A stretch of DNA of 64,000 nt from Campylobacter coli LMG 9860 (GCF_000254135.1 NZ_AINS01000011.1:1-64000), one strand, 5' to 3'. Counted from the first letter of the stretch, positions 18,648 to 28,833 are shown. Notes: generated from the letters alone by a model not told the origin. Translations and numbers: made by a program.

Positions 18648-19254
18648 GACTGTTTTTGAGGGTGTGGAAAATCTTGTTTTAAATGAGATAGTTTTTTACG
18701 ATTTTAGTGTCAATTTAGATGAATTTGATGCTTTACTTTGTACTTCAAAAAATGCCCTAAAAGCTTTAAAAAAAACAAAAAATAGTTTAAATTTAGATAT
18801 TAATGTATATGCAGTAGGGCAAAACACTGCTCAATTTGCTAAGGATATGGGTTTTAAAAAGGTTCAATTTGCGCCAAAATCTTATGGAAGTGAGCTTTTT
18901 AATCATTTTAAAGAGGAATTAAAAAACCAAAAATGCCTTTATTTAAGGGCTGAAAATATAGCTTCTACTTTAAATTTAGATCTTAGAACTTATGGGGTAG
19001 ATTTACAAGAAATCATTGTTTATAAGAATGTTTTTAAAAAAAGCAAGCAAACAATCCTTCATCCTGCTATTTTTATTTTTACTTCTCCTTTGAGTGTGGA
19101 AAATTTTTTTAAACAATATGATTTAAAAAAGGAAGATAAGGTCATAGCAATAGGGCAGAGCACAGCAAAAAAACTTACTCATCTAGATAATCTTTTTATA
19201 AGTTCTAAACAGGATTTAAAAGAGTGTGTGAAATTGGCTAAAAGTCTTATTTAG
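18625..19254 (+). CDS. hemD: Uroporphyrinogen-III synthase
   Basis: Closes hydroxymethylbilane to uroporphyrinogen III in haem synthesis. The family is poorly conserved; visible elements are LCTSKNALKAL near residue 34, VYAVGQNTAQFAKDMGF, LYLRAENIAS, EIIVYKN near 130 and FTSPLSVENFF followed by VIAIGQSTAKKL. The length (209) is slightly short but usual for Campylobacter. It overlaps thiE by 23 bases and converges with the next minus-strand gene, overlapping it by eight bases. Confidence 0.85.
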   Translation: MKIYLLNETVFEGVENLVLNEIVFYDFSVNLDEFDALLCTSKNALKALKKTKNSLNLDINVYAVGQNTAQFAKDMGFKKVQFAPKSYGSELFNHFKEELKNQKCLYLRAENIASTLNLDLRTYGVDLQEIIVYKNVFKKSKQTILHPAIFIFTSPLSVENFFKQYDLKKEDKVIAIGQSTAKKLTHLDNLFISSKQDLKECVKLAKSLI

Positions 19255-19699
19255 TTTGATTCCAAAATGATTCTTTTGTATGCAAGATAAAGGTTTTATT
19301 TATTAAAATTTCATCATTGACATTTTTTTGTGTATTTAACGCTATACTCATATGCGCGATTATGATACCATCTTGGCTTAAATTTGCATCTTTGTTGATC
19401 GCTTGAAATTTGAAATTTTTACACTGGGCTATGGGATAGTGGTATTGTATTTTGATTTTATCGTTTAAATTAGGATAGTGAAGCGTGATAGAATCTAAAC
19501 ATTCCTTTCCGTCTAATTTAGCTTGATAAAGTAAATATTTAACGAGTTTCTCATCGGCTAAAATTTGGGCTTGTAAATAATAATAAGCATCTTTTACAAA
19601 TCTTGGTATATAACTTGAAGTGGTGATATTTAAACTAAGCCATATCCCTAAAGCACTGATTAAAAATACCAAGGATAGTAAAATATAGGCTCGTTTCAT
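19247..19699 (-). CDS. Unknown membrane-anchored protein of the competence/pseudopilin cluster
   Basis: I place the start at ATG 19699 (MKRAYILL), behind AAGG and overlapping the upstream gene by four bases; a longer frame up to 19750 exists but runs into that gene. The N-terminus is one hydrophobic helix, then a 120-residue probably periplasmic domain with two Cys. No family is recognised. Its tight coupling to two pilin-like genes suggests a part of the type II secretion/type IV pilus-like DNA uptake machine. Confidence 0.75.
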   Translation of the reverse strand: MKRAYILLSLVFLISALGIWLSLNITTSSYIPRFVKDAYYYLQAQILADEKLVKYLLYQAKLDGKECLDSITLHYPNLNDKIKIQYHYPIAQCKNFKFQAINKDANLSQDGIIIAHMSIALNTQKNVNDEILINKTFILHTKESFWNQTK

Positions 19700-20364
19700 A
19701 TGAATAACCTTTTTGTAAGGCAATATTCTTGCTCTTGTTCTTTTAAACATACTTTAAGTTTTTGTTTTTGTATTTCAAATAAGCTTACATTATCCATAAA
19801 TATAGAGTATTGCTCAAGCTGATTATTAAAATAAGGATAGAGCTCATAATGAATTTTATCTTCTTTAAGAAATAATTTTATTCTAGCTTGGATAGGGATA
19901 AATTTACCCTTAAAAGAAGCAGTGATATTATTTTCTGAATGAATGAATATTTTTTTAATTTCTTTATTTACTAAAGCATAAATGATATTTTGCTCATCAT
20001 TATACAATTCTTTTCGATTTTGAAGTTGAAGTTTAAAATTACTATTGGGAGAATATAAACTTGTATTGTTTTCTAAAATAAGGCTAGAATTTAATAATTT
20101 TTCTTTATTATCATCAAGATATAATAAATCATCTTTAAGCAAACAGCTTATATGATTTGGCTCAAAAGTAATATTAGTGCAAGTTTGAAGCAATTTTTCT
20201 AATCTTAACACACTTAAATGAGTTTTTAGTATCAAATCTTTCATTTTTAATTGTTGATTGTTTAAATAATAAAATTCCCACAATGTCCTTGATAGAAAAA
20301 GTGCTAAAAATCCGATTAGAATTAATACAAGAATAGTTTCAAAAAGACTAAAAGCTTTATTCAT
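19696..20364 (-). CDS. Pseudopilin-like protein
   Basis: The likely start at ATG 20364 gives MNKAFSLFETILVLILIGFLALFL, a prepilin-type N-terminus (short leader, A-F-S-L-F-E, then a long hydrophobic helix). The remainder is a globular domain with several Cys. The start overlaps the stop of ctsT. By neighbourhood it may be a minor pseudopilin for DNA uptake. The assignment rests on the N-terminus. Confidence 0.75.
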   Translation of the reverse strand: MNKAFSLFETILVLILIGFLALFLSRTLWEFYYLNNQQLKMKDLILKTHLSVLRLEKLLQTCTNITFEPNHISCLLKDDLLYLDDNKEKLLNSSLILENNTSLYSPNSNFKLQLQNRKELYNDEQNIIYALVNKEIKKIFIHSENNITASFKGKFIPIQARIKLFLKEDKIHYELYPYFNNQLEQYSIFMDNVSLFEIQKQKLKVCLKEQEQEYCLTKRLFI

Positions 20365-20662
20365 CGTAAAAATATAGGGAGTAATCTTGATTTTGAATAT
20401 GTAATTTTTTAAATTGAAAGATATTATCATTTACAAAGTTTTCTTTAAAATCAAAAGTTTTTAAATTCTGTATATGAAGTTTTATATCTCTTTGATGAGG
20501 ATCGGTATGAAGTTTATCTTGCAGTGTGTATAATCTTTCAAAATAATTTAAATAATCATGATTGTCATTTAGCTGATAAAATAATTTAGAAATACTTGTA
20601 AAAATTAATCCTAGGATAATTATACAAAGAATTAATTCTAAAAGCGAGAATGCAACTTTCAT
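20357..20662 (-). CDS. ctsT: Competence pseudopilin CtsT
   Basis: A 101-residue protein with a prepilin-type N-terminus (MKVAFSLLELILCIIILGLIF) and a short acidic and aromatic C-terminal domain. Size, sequence type and placement just after proC match C. jejuni CtsT, described as needed for natural transformation. It overlaps proC by four bases, so it is probably expressed from the fliW-proC promoter. Confidence 0.85.
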   Translation of the reverse strand: MKVAFSLLELILCIIILGLIFTSISKLFYQLNDNHDYLNYFERLYTLQDKLHTDPHQRDIKLHIQNLKTFDFKENFVNDNIFQFKKLHIQNQDYSLYFYDE

Positions 20663-21396
20663 GTTGCACTAGCATTAAGAGCCTTAAAAAAAGTCCCACG
20701 GATACCTTTTTGCTCTAATACTTTAATCCCTTTTATGGTAACACCTGCAGGCGAGCAGATATTTTCCTTAATGATGGCTGGGTGCTCGTTTTCTAGCAAG
20801 GCTGCAGCACTTTTAAAAAGCGAACGAGTGAGATTTAAACTCAGCTCTTTTGATAATCCTTCATACACGCCAGCATTAGCAATGCTTTCAGCTACTAATG
20901 CTAAAAAAGCAGGAGCGCAACCGCTTATAGCCATGGCAGCATTCATTTGTTTTTCTTCGTTTAACTCATAAGCCTTGCCAAAAGTATTTAAAATTTCTAT
21001 GACTTCATCTTTAAAATTTGAATTTTTTAAAACATAAGGAGTTGTGGAAGCTTTATATTTAGCTGCTGTATTTGGCATTATCCTTGCATAATTTTGGGCT
21101 TGGATAAGTTTTAATTTATCAAAATCCGTATTGGCTAAAACTGAAATTAAAATTTTTGCCTTGCCTTTTAAATTTGCTGCGACACTTTCTAAGGCATAAG
21201 GTTTAAAAGCTAAGATAATATTTTTATTTTCTATATTAAAATCTTTATAGAGTAAAGTTTTAAAACCTTCTTTTTCTAAAATTTGAAGCTTTTCTAAATT
21301 TCTACCGACTATATAGATATTATAAGAATCTTTTAATCCATAAGCCAAAGCTTGCGCCATCGCACCATTAGCAAGTATATATAAATCAGCTTTCAT
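20659..21396 (-). CDS. proC: Pyrroline-5-carboxylate reductase
   Basis: Last step of proline synthesis, using NAD(P)H. The N-terminal nucleotide-binding region is LYILANGAMAQALAYGL, and the C-terminus carries the family signature SPAGVTIKGIKVLEQKGIRG. AMAISGCAPAF precedes the helical dimerisation domain. At 245 residues it is a short version, as is common in epsilonproteobacteria. It shares one base with fliW upstream and overlaps ctsT downstream. Confidence 0.93.
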   Translation of the reverse strand: MKADLYILANGAMAQALAYGLKDSYNIYIVGRNLEKLQILEKEGFKTLLYKDFNIENKNIILAFKPYALESVAANLKGKAKILISVLANTDFDKLKLIQAQNYARIMPNTAAKYKASTTPYVLKNSNFKDEVIEILNTFGKAYELNEEKQMNAAMAISGCAPAFLALVAESIANAGVYEGLSKELSLNLTRSLFKSAAALLENEHPAIIKENICSPAGVTIKGIKVLEQKGIRGTFFKALNASAT

Positions 21397-21785
21397 TACT
21401 TCTTAATATAATTTGCAATTTGATCCGCTTGAAAAAAGTTAGGATAAGCTACAGTATCTAAGATTACTTGCACCATGGAATTATTATCAAGATTAATAAC
21501 CACAGGAGCTAGGAAATTTACAGTAGATTCTTCTATACTTTTAGCAATTGCTACTATATTGAAAATTTTCATATTTGACTCTGGTGTCAAAGAAAGCAAT
21601 TCTTGGTAGTATGTAGGTATCTCAAATTCATAATCTGGTCTTATAAGATAAGGATTAATAAGAACAAAAGAAAAATCTTTTCCATCAAGACTTTTAAGTC
21701 TTACAAACACTTCATCAATGGTTGAAAATTCCATATTTTTGGTTTCTTCAAAACCTAAGATAGGGCATTTAACAGCTAGTGTCAT
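21396..21785 (-). CDS. fliW: Flagellar assembly factor FliW
   Basis: Binds CsrA and flagellin and so couples flagellin translation to filament assembly. The 129 residues show the typical [10 protein letters not shown] start, then [41 protein letters not shown] and the C-terminal VILDTVAYP. It is first in the run fliW-proC-ctsT; an AGGAG site lies seven bases upstream of the start. Possible -10 boxes (TAAAAT, minus strand, 21813-21818) lie within 35 bases. Confidence 0.95.
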   Translation of the reverse strand: MTLAVKCPILGFEETKNMEFSTIDEVFVRLKSLDGKDFSFVLINPYLIRPDYEFEIPTYYQELLSLTPESNMKIFNIVAIAKSIEESTVNFLAPVVINLDNNSMVQVILDTVAYPNFFQADQIANYIKK

Positions 21786-21872
21786 TTTTTCTCCTCGAGT
21801 TTATAATAAAATATTTTATCACAAAATAAGCAATATTAGTTCCAAAATTTAAATTTATTTATTTATTTTCAC

Positions 21873-21878
21873 TATAAT
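21873..21878 (+). promoter_or_regulatory. Putative sigma70 -10 box for bamD-lon
   Basis: TATAAT preceded by a long T-rich stretch (21850-21870), in the 163-base divergent spacer between fliW and the bamD-like gene. The leader to the ATG at 21949 would be about 63 bases. Confidence 0.55.
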
Positions 21879-21948
21879 TTTAACTAGAAATAATCATAAA
21901 GCATTTAAAATAGTGTATTTAACTAAAAAATGAAAAAGGTAAAAATTA

Positions 21949-22596
21949 ATGAAAAAAAATTTCTTTCTATGTATTTTATTGGGGATTTTATTCAGTGCTT
22001 GCAGTACAAAAAATGATGAAGGATTGTATAATTTAAGTGCAAGTGAATGGTATAAACAAATCATTAAAGATTTGCAAGATAAAGATTTGGAAAAAGCTGA
22101 TGATCATTATAATGGTATGGCAAGTGAGCATATAGCAGATCCGCTTTTAGAAACAACACAAATTATCTTAGCACAAGCACATATGGATGAAGAAGAATAT
22201 CAATTAGCGGAGTTTTATTTAGATGAGTATAATAAAAAATTTGGAAATTCACGCAATGCAGATTATATTCGCTATCTTAAAATCAAAGCTAAATTTGATG
22301 CCTTTGCCGTGCCAAATCGTAACCAAGCTTTAATGCTTGAAAGCCAAAAAGAAATAGATAGTTTTTTAAATGATTATCCTTATACAGAATACGAACCTTT
22401 AGTACAGACTATGTTAACTAAATTTAATTTAGCTGTATTTTATTTAAATGATACAATACAGGATTTATATGAGCGTACAGGTCATACTCAAAGTGCTGAA
22501 ATTTACCAAGAAAGATTGCAAGAAAGTGAGTTTTATCAACAAAGCATTATCAAGCCAGAACTTCCTTGGTATAGAAGTATATTTGAAAAATTTTAG
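21949..22596 (+). CDS. bamD: BamD-like outer membrane assembly lipoprotein
   Basis: The N-terminal lipoprotein signal ends in ILFSACSTK with the lipidated Cys near residue 19. The rest (215 residues in all) is helical with TPR-like repeats, including LSASEWYKQIIKDLQDKDLEKA and AEFYLDEYNKKFGN, as in BamD/ComL of the beta-barrel assembly machine. The last third (YLNDTIQDLYERTGHTQSAEIYQERL) also fits. It is followed 15 bases later by lon, probably in the same transcript. Confidence 0.85.
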   Translation: MKKNFFLCILLGILFSACSTKNDEGLYNLSASEWYKQIIKDLQDKDLEKADDHYNGMASEHIADPLLETTQIILAQAHMDEEEYQLAEFYLDEYNKKFGNSRNADYIRYLKIKAKFDAFAVPNRNQALMLESQKEIDSFLNDYPYTEYEPLVQTMLTKFNLAVFYLNDTIQDLYERTGHTQSAEIYQERLQESEFYQQSIIKPELPWYRSIFEKF

Positions 22597-22611
22597 ATTT
22601 AAGGGAAACTG

Positions 22612-24987
22612 ATGCAAATTGAAGAAATGCAAAATTATCCAAGTAATTTACCTATTTTAGTAGAAGATGAATTATTTTTATATCCATTTATGATTACTCC
22701 AATTTTTATTAGCGATTCAGCAAATATGAAAGCTTTGGATTTAGCTATTAAAAATGATTCAATGCTTTTTGTAGCCCCTTCAAAGCTCGAAAATGGAAGA
22801 TCTTTTGATGAAATTTATGATTGTGGGGTAGTTGGAACGATTATGAGAAAAGTTCCCTTGCCTGATGGTAGAGTAAAAATACTTTTTCAAGGTTATGCTA
22901 AGGCTAGGATTATAAAACCACTTTCGAGCAAGCCCTTAGAGGCTAAAATAGAGCTAATTAAAGAAGAGTTTTTAGAGGGCACAAAAAAAGAAGCTTTACT
23001 GGATGTTTTAAAAGAAAAAGTTAGAGCTTTGGCAAATATTAGCCATTATTTTTCACCTGATTTGCTCCGAACTATAGATGAGGGTTTAGATGCTTCTAGA
23101 ATTTGTGATTTGATTTTAAATACTGTTCGTATAAAAAAGCAAGAAGCTTATCAATTTTTTATCTTAACCGATCTAGAAGAAAAGCTTTTAAAATTAATAG
23201 ACTTGATAGCCCAAGAGATAGAAGCCAATAAAATTCAAAAGGAAATTAAAAACAAAGTTCATTCTCGTATTGATAAAGTCAATAAAGAATATTTTTTAAA
23301 AGAGCAACTTAGACAAATTCAAAAAGAATTAGGTAGTGACAATCAAAAAGAAGACGAAGTTAGAGATTATTATAAAAAATTAGAAAGCAAAAAGAAATTT
23401 ATGCACGAGGATGCTTATAAGGAAATTAAAAAGCAAATTGAAAAATTTGAACGTATACATCAGGATAATTCTGAAGCTTCTATGATACAAACTTATATTG
23501 AAACCGCTTTGGATATGCCTTTTGAGAAAATAGCAAAGAAAAAACTTGATATCAAAGAAGTGGCTAAGCAGTTAAATCATGATCATTATGCTCTTAATAA
23601 ACCAAAAGAGCGCATTGAAGAGTATTTTGCTGTTCGTGAGCTTTTAGAAAAACGCGGTGTAGCAGATAAAGATGGGGCTAAGGTTATACTTTGTCTTTAT
23701 GGGCCTCCAGGAGTTGGAAAAACTTCACTGGCTAATTCTGTCGCTAAGGCCTTAAAAAGAGAACTTATTCGTATAGCTTTAGGGGGCTTAGAAGATGTGA
23801 ATGAATTGCGCGGACACCGCCGTACCTATATAGGTGCGATGCCAGGGCGCATTACTCAGGGTTTAATTGAAGCAAAACAAATCAATCCTGTAGTTGTGCT
23901 TGATGAAATTGATAAGTTAAACAGAAGCTTTAGAGGTGATCCTAGCGCAGTTCTTTTAGAAATTTTAGATCCGGAGCAAAATTCTAAATTTAGGGATTAT
24001 TATTTAAATTTTAATCTTGATTTAAGCAAGGTGATTTTTATAGCAACAGCTAATGATATAAGCAATATACCTGCTCCTTTAAGAGATAGGATGGAATTTA
24101 TAGAGTTAAGCTCTTACACTCCAAATGAAAAATTTCACATTACTAAAAAATATTTAATTCCTGATGAACTTAAAAAACATGGATTAAAATCTAGTGAATT
24201 AGATATTAATGATGAGACTATAGAGCTTATCATAAGCGAATACACTAGAGAATCAGGGGTAAGAAATCTACGCAGAAAGATAGCTGAACTGTGCCGTAAA
24301 AGTGCTAAAAAATTACTTTTAGAAAATATCAAAAAAGTAAGTATCAATGTTAAAAATTTAAATGAATTTTTAGATAAAAAAGTTTTTGAGATAGAAAAGC
24401 ATGATGGAGAAAACCGCATAGGACAAGTCAATGGCTTAGCATGGACCAGTGTGGGTGGAGATGTTTTAAAGGTTGAAGCGATTAAGATCAAAGGCAAGGG
24501 AGAGTTAACTCTTACTGGAAGTTTGGGTGATGTGATGAAAGAATCTGCTAGAATTGCTTTTAGTGTGATTAAGGTTTTAATCGATGAAGGGAAGATTAAA
24601 ATTCCTAAAAAGATGATTCTTGATCCTAAAACTAATGTTTATGATAGTTATAATTTGCACATCCATGTACCCGATGGTGCAACTCCAAAAGATGGACCAA
24701 GTGCTGGAATTACGATGAGTACAGCTATTGCTTCAGTTTTTAGTGATAAAAAAGTTCGTTCTGATGTAGCAATGACAGGAGAAATAGATTTAGCGGGTAA
24801 TGTATTGCCTATAGGAGGGCTCAAAGAAAAGCTTATCGCAGCATATAAGGCTGATATTAAAATAGCTTTGATTCCAAAGAAAAATTACGAAAGAGATTTA
24901 AAAGATATTCCTGATGAGGTTAAAGATAATATGAAAATAATTGGAGTTAAAGATTTTGATGAGGTTTTAAAATACGCTTTGGTTTAA
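22612..24987 (+). CDS. lon: ATP-dependent protease Lon
   Basis: Cytoplasmic AAA+ serine protease that degrades misfolded and regulatory proteins. An N-terminal substrate-binding domain is followed by Walker [10 protein letters not shown] (364-372), Walker [10 protein letters not shown], and the protease domain with catalytic Ser in DGPSAGI (about 697) and Lys in LKEKLIAA (about 740). Its 791 residues are normal. A strong bidirectional hairpin lies 19 bases after the stop. Confidence 0.98.
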   Translation: MQIEEMQNYPSNLPILVEDELFLYPFMITPIFISDSANMKALDLAIKNDSMLFVAPSKLENGRSFDEIYDCGVVGTIMRKVPLPDGRVKILFQGYAKARIIKPLSSKPLEAKIELIKEEFLEGTKKEALLDVLKEKVRALANISHYFSPDLLRTIDEGLDASRICDLILNTVRIKKQEAYQFFILTDLEEKLLKLIDLIAQEIEANKIQKEIKNKVHSRIDKVNKEYFLKEQLRQIQKELGSDNQKEDEVRDYYKKLESKKKFMHEDAYKEIKKQIEKFERIHQDNSEASMIQTYIETALDMPFEKIAKKKLDIKEVAKQLNHDHYALNKPKERIEEYFAVRELLEKRGVADKDGAKVILCLYGPPGVGKTSLANSVAKALKRELIRIALGGLEDVNELRGHRRTYIGAMPGRITQGLIEAKQINPVVVLDEIDKLNRSFRGDPSAVLLEILDPEQNSKFRDYYLNFNLDLSKVIFIATANDISNIPAPLRDRMEFIELSSYTPNEKFHITKKYLIPDELKKHGLKSSELDINDETIELIISEYTRESGVRNLRRKIAELCRKSAKKLLLENIKKVSINVKNLNEFLDKKVFEIEKHDGENRIGQVNGLAWTSVGGDVLKVEAIKIKGKGELTLTGSLGDVMKESARIAFSVIKVLIDEGKIKIPKKMILDPKTNVYDSYNLHIHVPDGATPKDGPSAGITMSTAIASVFSDKKVRSDVAMTGEIDLAGNVLPIGGLKEKLIAAYKADIKIALIPKKNYERDLKDIPDEVKDNMKIIGVKDFDEVLKYALV

Positions 24988-25005
24988 AATCTAGAGCGAG
25001 GGGAG

Positions 25006-25035
25006 AAAAAGGCAAAATATTGATTTTGCCTTTTT
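25006..25035. terminator. Bidirectional terminator between lon and rpsR
   Basis: AAAAAGGCAAAAT (25006-25018) pairs perfectly with 25023-25035 around a four-base loop. The A and T runs on its two sides make a rho-independent terminator in both directions, serving the convergent lon and rpsF-ssb-rpsR units. Confidence 0.9.
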
Positions 25036-25042
25036 TAATAAC

Positions 25043-25303
25043 TTATAGTCCTTCGAAAGGATTGTTAACTACTTCTTTTCTATCTACTATATAAGGAATA
25101 AGAGCTACATGTCTAGCGCGTTTAATAGCAACTTCTACCATTTCTTGGTATTTTTTGCTTGTCCCTGTTAAGCGGCGGGGCATGATTTTAAATCTTTCTG
25201 ATAAAGCATGTTTTAACATAGCTGTATCTTTATAATCAATAAATTCAACTTTTGCTTCTGTGTATTTGCAATATTTGCGAGAGTATTTTCTTTTTTCTGC
25301 CAT
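25043..25303 (-). CDS. rpsR: Ribosomal protein bS18
   Basis: An 86-residue basic protein with the S18 core ([33 protein letters not shown] in order: strand, helix, then the RRLTGTS turn) and [10 protein letters not shown]. It binds 16S rRNA next to S6. It is third in the rpsF-ssb-rpsR operon, ten bases after ssb, and is followed by the shared terminator. Confidence 0.97.
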   Translation of the reverse strand: MAEKRKYSRKYCKYTEAKVEFIDYKDTAMLKHALSERFKIMPRRLTGTSKKYQEMVEVAIKRARHVALIPYIVDRKEVVNNPFEGL

Positions 25304-25313
25304 AGTTTATCCT

Positions 25314-25862
25314 TTAAAATGGTAAATCGGTGTCATCGCTATCATAAGCATCAACATCAATTTCTTTAATTTTTTCTTGGTTTTGGTTAGGATTTTGTGT
25401 TTTTGTTTGTGCTTGCTGTGGAGCTTTTTTGAAATTATTTTCACTCATATAAGGATCGTAGCTTTGGTTTTCATAATTTGAATAATTATTATTAGCTCCA
25501 TAATTATTTCCACCATTGTTAAAATTTCCACCTTGTTGAGGATTGTTTCCTAGCATTTCCATGTTTTCAACTTGAACGCTGTGCTTAGAGCGATTTTGTC
25601 CATTTTGATCACTCCATTGTTCAAATCTTAAACGTCCTTCTATGAGTACTTTTGAACCTTTTGTAAGGTATTGGTTTGCAACTTCTGCGGTGCGACCATA
25701 AAAGCTTATATCAATAAAGCAAGTTTCTTCTCTTTTTTCTCCATTTGTGGTAAATCTTCTTGTTACTGCTATAGCGGAAGCTCCAATAGCACTACCGCTT
25801 TGTGCATAACGCATTTCTATATCACGTGTAAGATTTCCAACCAAAACAACTTTGTTAAACAT
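25314..25862 (-). CDS. ssb: Single-stranded DNA-binding protein
   Basis: The N-terminal 105 residues form the OB fold (MFNKVVLVGNLTRDIEMRY, FIDISFYGRTAEVANQYL, KVLIEGRLRFEQW). A low-complexity Asn/Gly/Gln/Tyr linker follows. The C-terminal tip DDTDLPF is the protein-interaction tail. The order rpsF-ssb-rpsR is common in bacteria. Confidence 0.97.
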   Translation of the reverse strand: MFNKVVLVGNLTRDIEMRYAQSGSAIGASAIAVTRRFTTNGEKREETCFIDISFYGRTAEVANQYLTKGSKVLIEGRLRFEQWSDQNGQNRSKHSVQVENMEMLGNNPQQGGNFNNGGNNYGANNNYSNYENQSYDPYMSENNFKKAPQQAQTKTQNPNQNQEKIKEIDVDAYDSDDTDLPF

Positions 25863-25870
25863 CTTTTTCC

Positions 25871-26248
25871 TTATTGAATTTCAGGAGCATCTAAAGGTTT
25901 GATTTCTTTTTTAGATTGCTTAATCCCGTGGCTTAGTTTTTCCCAAGCTGCAATTTCTTTTTTATTTTCATATTTTACGATTAAAAATCTTATTACTTCT
26001 TCAGTGATTCTTAACACCCTTTCAAGCTCTGCAATTAAGTTTGTAGGAGCTTTGAAGTAAATCACAAAATAAGTTCCTCTTTCGTATTTTTTGATTTTAT
26101 ACGCTAATTTTCTAGTGCCCATTGGAACAACAGTTTCAATTTCTGCACCATTTTTGGTTAGGACTTCTTTAACGAATTCCAACTTCGCATTCACTTCCTC
26201 TTCGGTAAGTGTTGGTTTTAAGATAAATAAAACCTCATAATGTTTCAT
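25871..26248 (-). CDS. rpsF: Ribosomal protein bS6
   Basis: A 125-residue protein opening with [18 protein letters not shown] and containing [23 protein letters not shown], the S6 signature. The acidic C-terminal extension is short. It leads the operon; AAGGAG precedes the start, and a TATAAT box lies 66 bases upstream. Confidence 0.97.
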
Positions 26249-26313
26249 CTTTTCTCCTTATGGATATTAAAGCCCATTTTCATGAGCAAGGATTTTGCAT
26301 AAAGCAAGACTAG

Positions 26314-26319
26314 ATTATA
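26314..26319 (-). promoter_or_regulatory. Putative sigma70 -10 box for rpsF-ssb-rpsR
   Basis: TATAAT on the minus strand, 66 bases before the rpsF ATG at 26248. The roughly 58-base leader contains repeated CTTGC elements; I could not recognise a clear S6:S18-binding structure in it. Confidence 0.5.
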
Positions 26320-26334
26320 TCAAAATATACTTAA

Positions 26335-27201
26335 TTAGTCTTGAATATCCAATGTCTTATCTAAATTTACTTTGATTTCTTCAAGCATGGCAAAACGTTT
26401 TTTATACATGGAGCGTTTTTGTGAAGGGATTTCTTCTAGGTTTTTTTGCGAGTGGTGGAGCTTGTAGTATTTGTGTTTATCGATTTTTATTAATTCTCCA
26501 CCATTTTCTAGCCAAATTTTTTGATAATCTACAAAATATCCTTTTTCTTTTCCTTTTTGAGAACGGATTTGATTTTTTTCATGTACACCTAAAGTAGCTT
26601 GAAGTTTTAAAATTTCACAAAGCATCTTAGAGCATTCTATAAGTAAAGCAACAGGGCGCAAACCATGACATTTTTTAGTTAAAATTTTATTAATTTCTAA
26701 AATATTAAAATCTTTGTATTTATATCCTTGTATGCAAGAAAGTAGAAGATTATTTTCTAAAGTAAAGCAAAAATTACATTGTGAAATAGTGTATTTTTTA
26801 AATTTTAAAGAAAAAGCCCAAAAACCTTCTTCGTAAACATTATGGTTATATCCTAAAAAAAGCTCAAAATCTTCATCAAAAGAAAAAATCATTTGTTCTT
26901 CGGGAAGAAATTTAAAACAAGTAAGTCCCTTATCAACATCATAAATAAGTGTTTTAACGCGTTCATTTGCTTTAAAACTTTTATCGCAAAATCTTCTTAT
27001 AGCATTGTAGCAAGCATAGGGTCTTTGAGAGAAAAAGTCTTTTAAATGTTTATTTTTTTCTTCATTAAGCGTTTTTTCTAGAAGCCTTACTTGAGGAAAA
27101 TATAGAATTTTTCTTGCTTGAAAACGTAAATAGCGCCAAAAGATGATACTTTTTCTTCTATCAGTAAAATTTGGAATAGGGTAGGAAAATTTTTTATTCA
27201 C
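26335..27201 (-). CDS. Conserved hypothetical protein
   Basis: I choose GTG 27201 (protein begins VNKKFSYPIPNF) because AAGGA lies six bases before it and it overlaps the rseP stop; an ATG at 27234 would extend 41 bases into rseP. The product of about 288 residues is soluble and Lys/Phe/Leu rich, with no signal or membrane helix. It contains a cluster of Cys (ISQCNFCFTL, LLSCIQGY, KKCHGLRP). No family is recognised. It is the last gene of the pgsA-rseP unit. Confidence 0.75.
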   Translation of the reverse strand: MNKKFSYPIPNFTDRRKSIIFWRYLRFQARKILYFPQVRLLEKTLNEEKNKHLKDFFSQRPYACYNAIRRFCDKSFKANERVKTLIYDVDKGLTCFKFLPEEQMIFSFDEDFELFLGYNHNVYEEGFWAFSLKFKKYTISQCNFCFTLENNLLLSCIQGYKYKDFNILEINKILTKKCHGLRPVALLIECSKMLCEILKLQATLGVHEKNQIRSQKGKEKGYFVDYQKIWLENGGELIKIDKHKYYKLHHSQKNLEEIPSQKRSMYKKRFAMLEEIKVNLDKTLDIQD

Positions 27202-28300
27202 CTGCAATCCTTGATATATCATTATAAGTTGCAAAGAGCATTAAGCTTAAAAGTATTGCCATGCCTGCGTAACTTAAGTATTCAAAAGCACGCTGTGGAA
27301 CCTTGCGTCTAAAAATCATTTCATAAAGATTAAAAAGTATATGTCCTCCATCAAGCATAGGAATAGGTAAAAGATTTAAAATGCCTAAATTTATAGAAAT
27401 TAAAGCAGTGATAAATAAAAGCAAAGTAAAGCTATTTTGTGCAGCCTTTGAGGTAATTTCAGTCATGGTGATAATACCGCCTAAATTTTTTGCTTCAATT
27501 TCACCACTTATGAGTTTTATTATACCCTTGATGATGAGTGTAGAAGCTTGAAAACTTTCTTGTATGGCATATTTAAAACTTTCTAAACCTTGATGTTTTA
27601 CAAGAGTGCTTGTCCCATTTGGACTGACTCCAAGTTGAGGTTTTTCAACGATTTGTCCAAAGTCATTATATCCTTGTCCTATTTTTGGAGTTAGGGTAAA
27701 TTCTAAATTTTTTCCTTCTCTATCGATTAATATTTTCAAAGGCTCTAAACTTAAATGCTTTGAAATTTCATCAAAGCTTTGAATTTTTACACCGTTAATT
27801 TCTAAGATAGTATCATTTTTTTGAAGTCCTATTTCTTGTGCAGCAGAGTTTGGCGCTATGTTTCCTATTTGCGGAGCAAGTTTGTTTAGACCTAAATTTC
27901 CTATGATAATATAAAGAAAAAAAGCTAAAATTAGATTAAAAAATGGTCCAGCAAAAAGAATATAAATCTTTTTTAAAGGACTTAAAATGCTATAGCTATC
28001 TTTGTCTAGATTTTCAAAACCAGGACGCATATCATCTTGTCCTTTAAGTTTAACATATCCTCCAAGTGGCAAAGCACTTAAGCGATAGTTCGTGCCTTTA
28101 AATTCACGCTCTATAAGACTTTTTCCAAATCCTATGCTAAAGACTTCAACTTTTACACCCAAAGATCTTGCAGCTAAAAAATGTCCTAATTCGTGAAAGA
28201 AAATTAAAAATGAGATGACTAAAACAGTTGCTAAAAATTCAATAGAATAAAATTTAATTCCCAAAATCAAAATAACAATTAAAAGCAATAAAGATCTCAT
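27194..28300 (-). CDS. rseP: Site-2 zinc metalloprotease RseP
   Basis: Intramembrane protease. The zinc motif HELGH lies near residue 36 in the first transmembrane helix, a PDZ domain occupies about 120-200 (GLQKNDTILEINGVKI), and the third zinc ligand is in LLPIPMLDGGHILF near the C-terminus. The length (368) is somewhat short. It starts in the overlap with pgsA (ATGA). The substrate is not indicated by the sequence. Confidence 0.94.
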   Translation of the reverse strand: MRSLLLLIVILILGIKFYSIEFLATVLVISFLIFFHELGHFLAARSLGVKVEVFSIGFGKSLIEREFKGTNYRLSALPLGGYVKLKGQDDMRPGFENLDKDSYSILSPLKKIYILFAGPFFNLILAFFLYIIIGNLGLNKLAPQIGNIAPNSAAQEIGLQKNDTILEINGVKIQSFDEISKHLSLEPLKILIDREGKNLEFTLTPKIGQGYNDFGQIVEKPQLGVSPNGTSTLVKHQGLESFKYAIQESFQASTLIIKGIIKLISGEIEAKNLGGIITMTEITSKAAQNSFTLLLFITALISINLGILNLLPIPMLDGGHILFNLYEMIFRRKVPQRAFEYLSYAGMAILLSLMLFATYNDISRIAGE

Positions 28301-28833
28301 TTTTCTCCTTTTTTCTGAGCTTTTATATAAGTATAGATGTATTCAAATCCAGAATAAAGAGTTAAAATCAAAGCTATGTAAAGTAGAATTTCTCCGCCTA
28401 TCCACTCCATGATTAGAAATCCTATCGCAGTCATTTGAAAAGCGGTTTTAAGTTTGCCTGCAAAAGAAGCATTGACATTTAAATTTTCACTGATCATTAC
28501 AACTCTAAAACCTGTGATAAAAAATTCCCTTACTAGTATAATATAAATTACCCATTCATTAGCTTTTCCTGTAAGTAAAAGCCCTAAAAAAGCTGCTAAA
28601 ACAAGCATTTTATCGGCTAATGGATCTAAGATTCCGCCTAGTTTTGTAGTTTGTTTCCAAGTTCTTGCGATGTATCCATCGAAAAAATCACTTAAAGCTG
28701 CTAATGAAAAAGTTAAAGCAGCAAAATAGTTAATCCAACTTTGATGAATATTTTCAAATTTATGAATTAACAAAAAAAATAGCAAAGGCGCTAAAACCAT
28801 TCTAAAAATCGCCAAGATATTGGGTAAATTCAT
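28297..28833 (-). CDS. pgsA: CDP-diacylglycerol-glycerol-3-phosphate 3-phosphatidyltransferase
   Basis: Makes phosphatidylglycerol phosphate in the inner membrane. The CDP-alcohol phosphotransferase signature runs from ALSDFFDGYIAR to GGILDPLADKML, with all the expected Asp residues (D-x2-DG-x2-AR-x8-G-x3-D-x3-D). Five to six hydrophobic helices are present in 178 residues. It leads the pgsA-rseP-hypothetical unit. Confidence 0.95.
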   Translation of the reverse strand: MNLPNILAIFRMVLAPLLFFLLIHKFENIHQSWINYFAALTFSLAALSDFFDGYIARTWKQTTKLGGILDPLADKMLVLAAFLGLLLTGKANEWVIYIILVREFFITGFRVVMISENLNVNASFAGKLKTAFQMTAIGFLIMEWIGGEILLYIALILTLYSGFEYIYTYIKAQKKGEK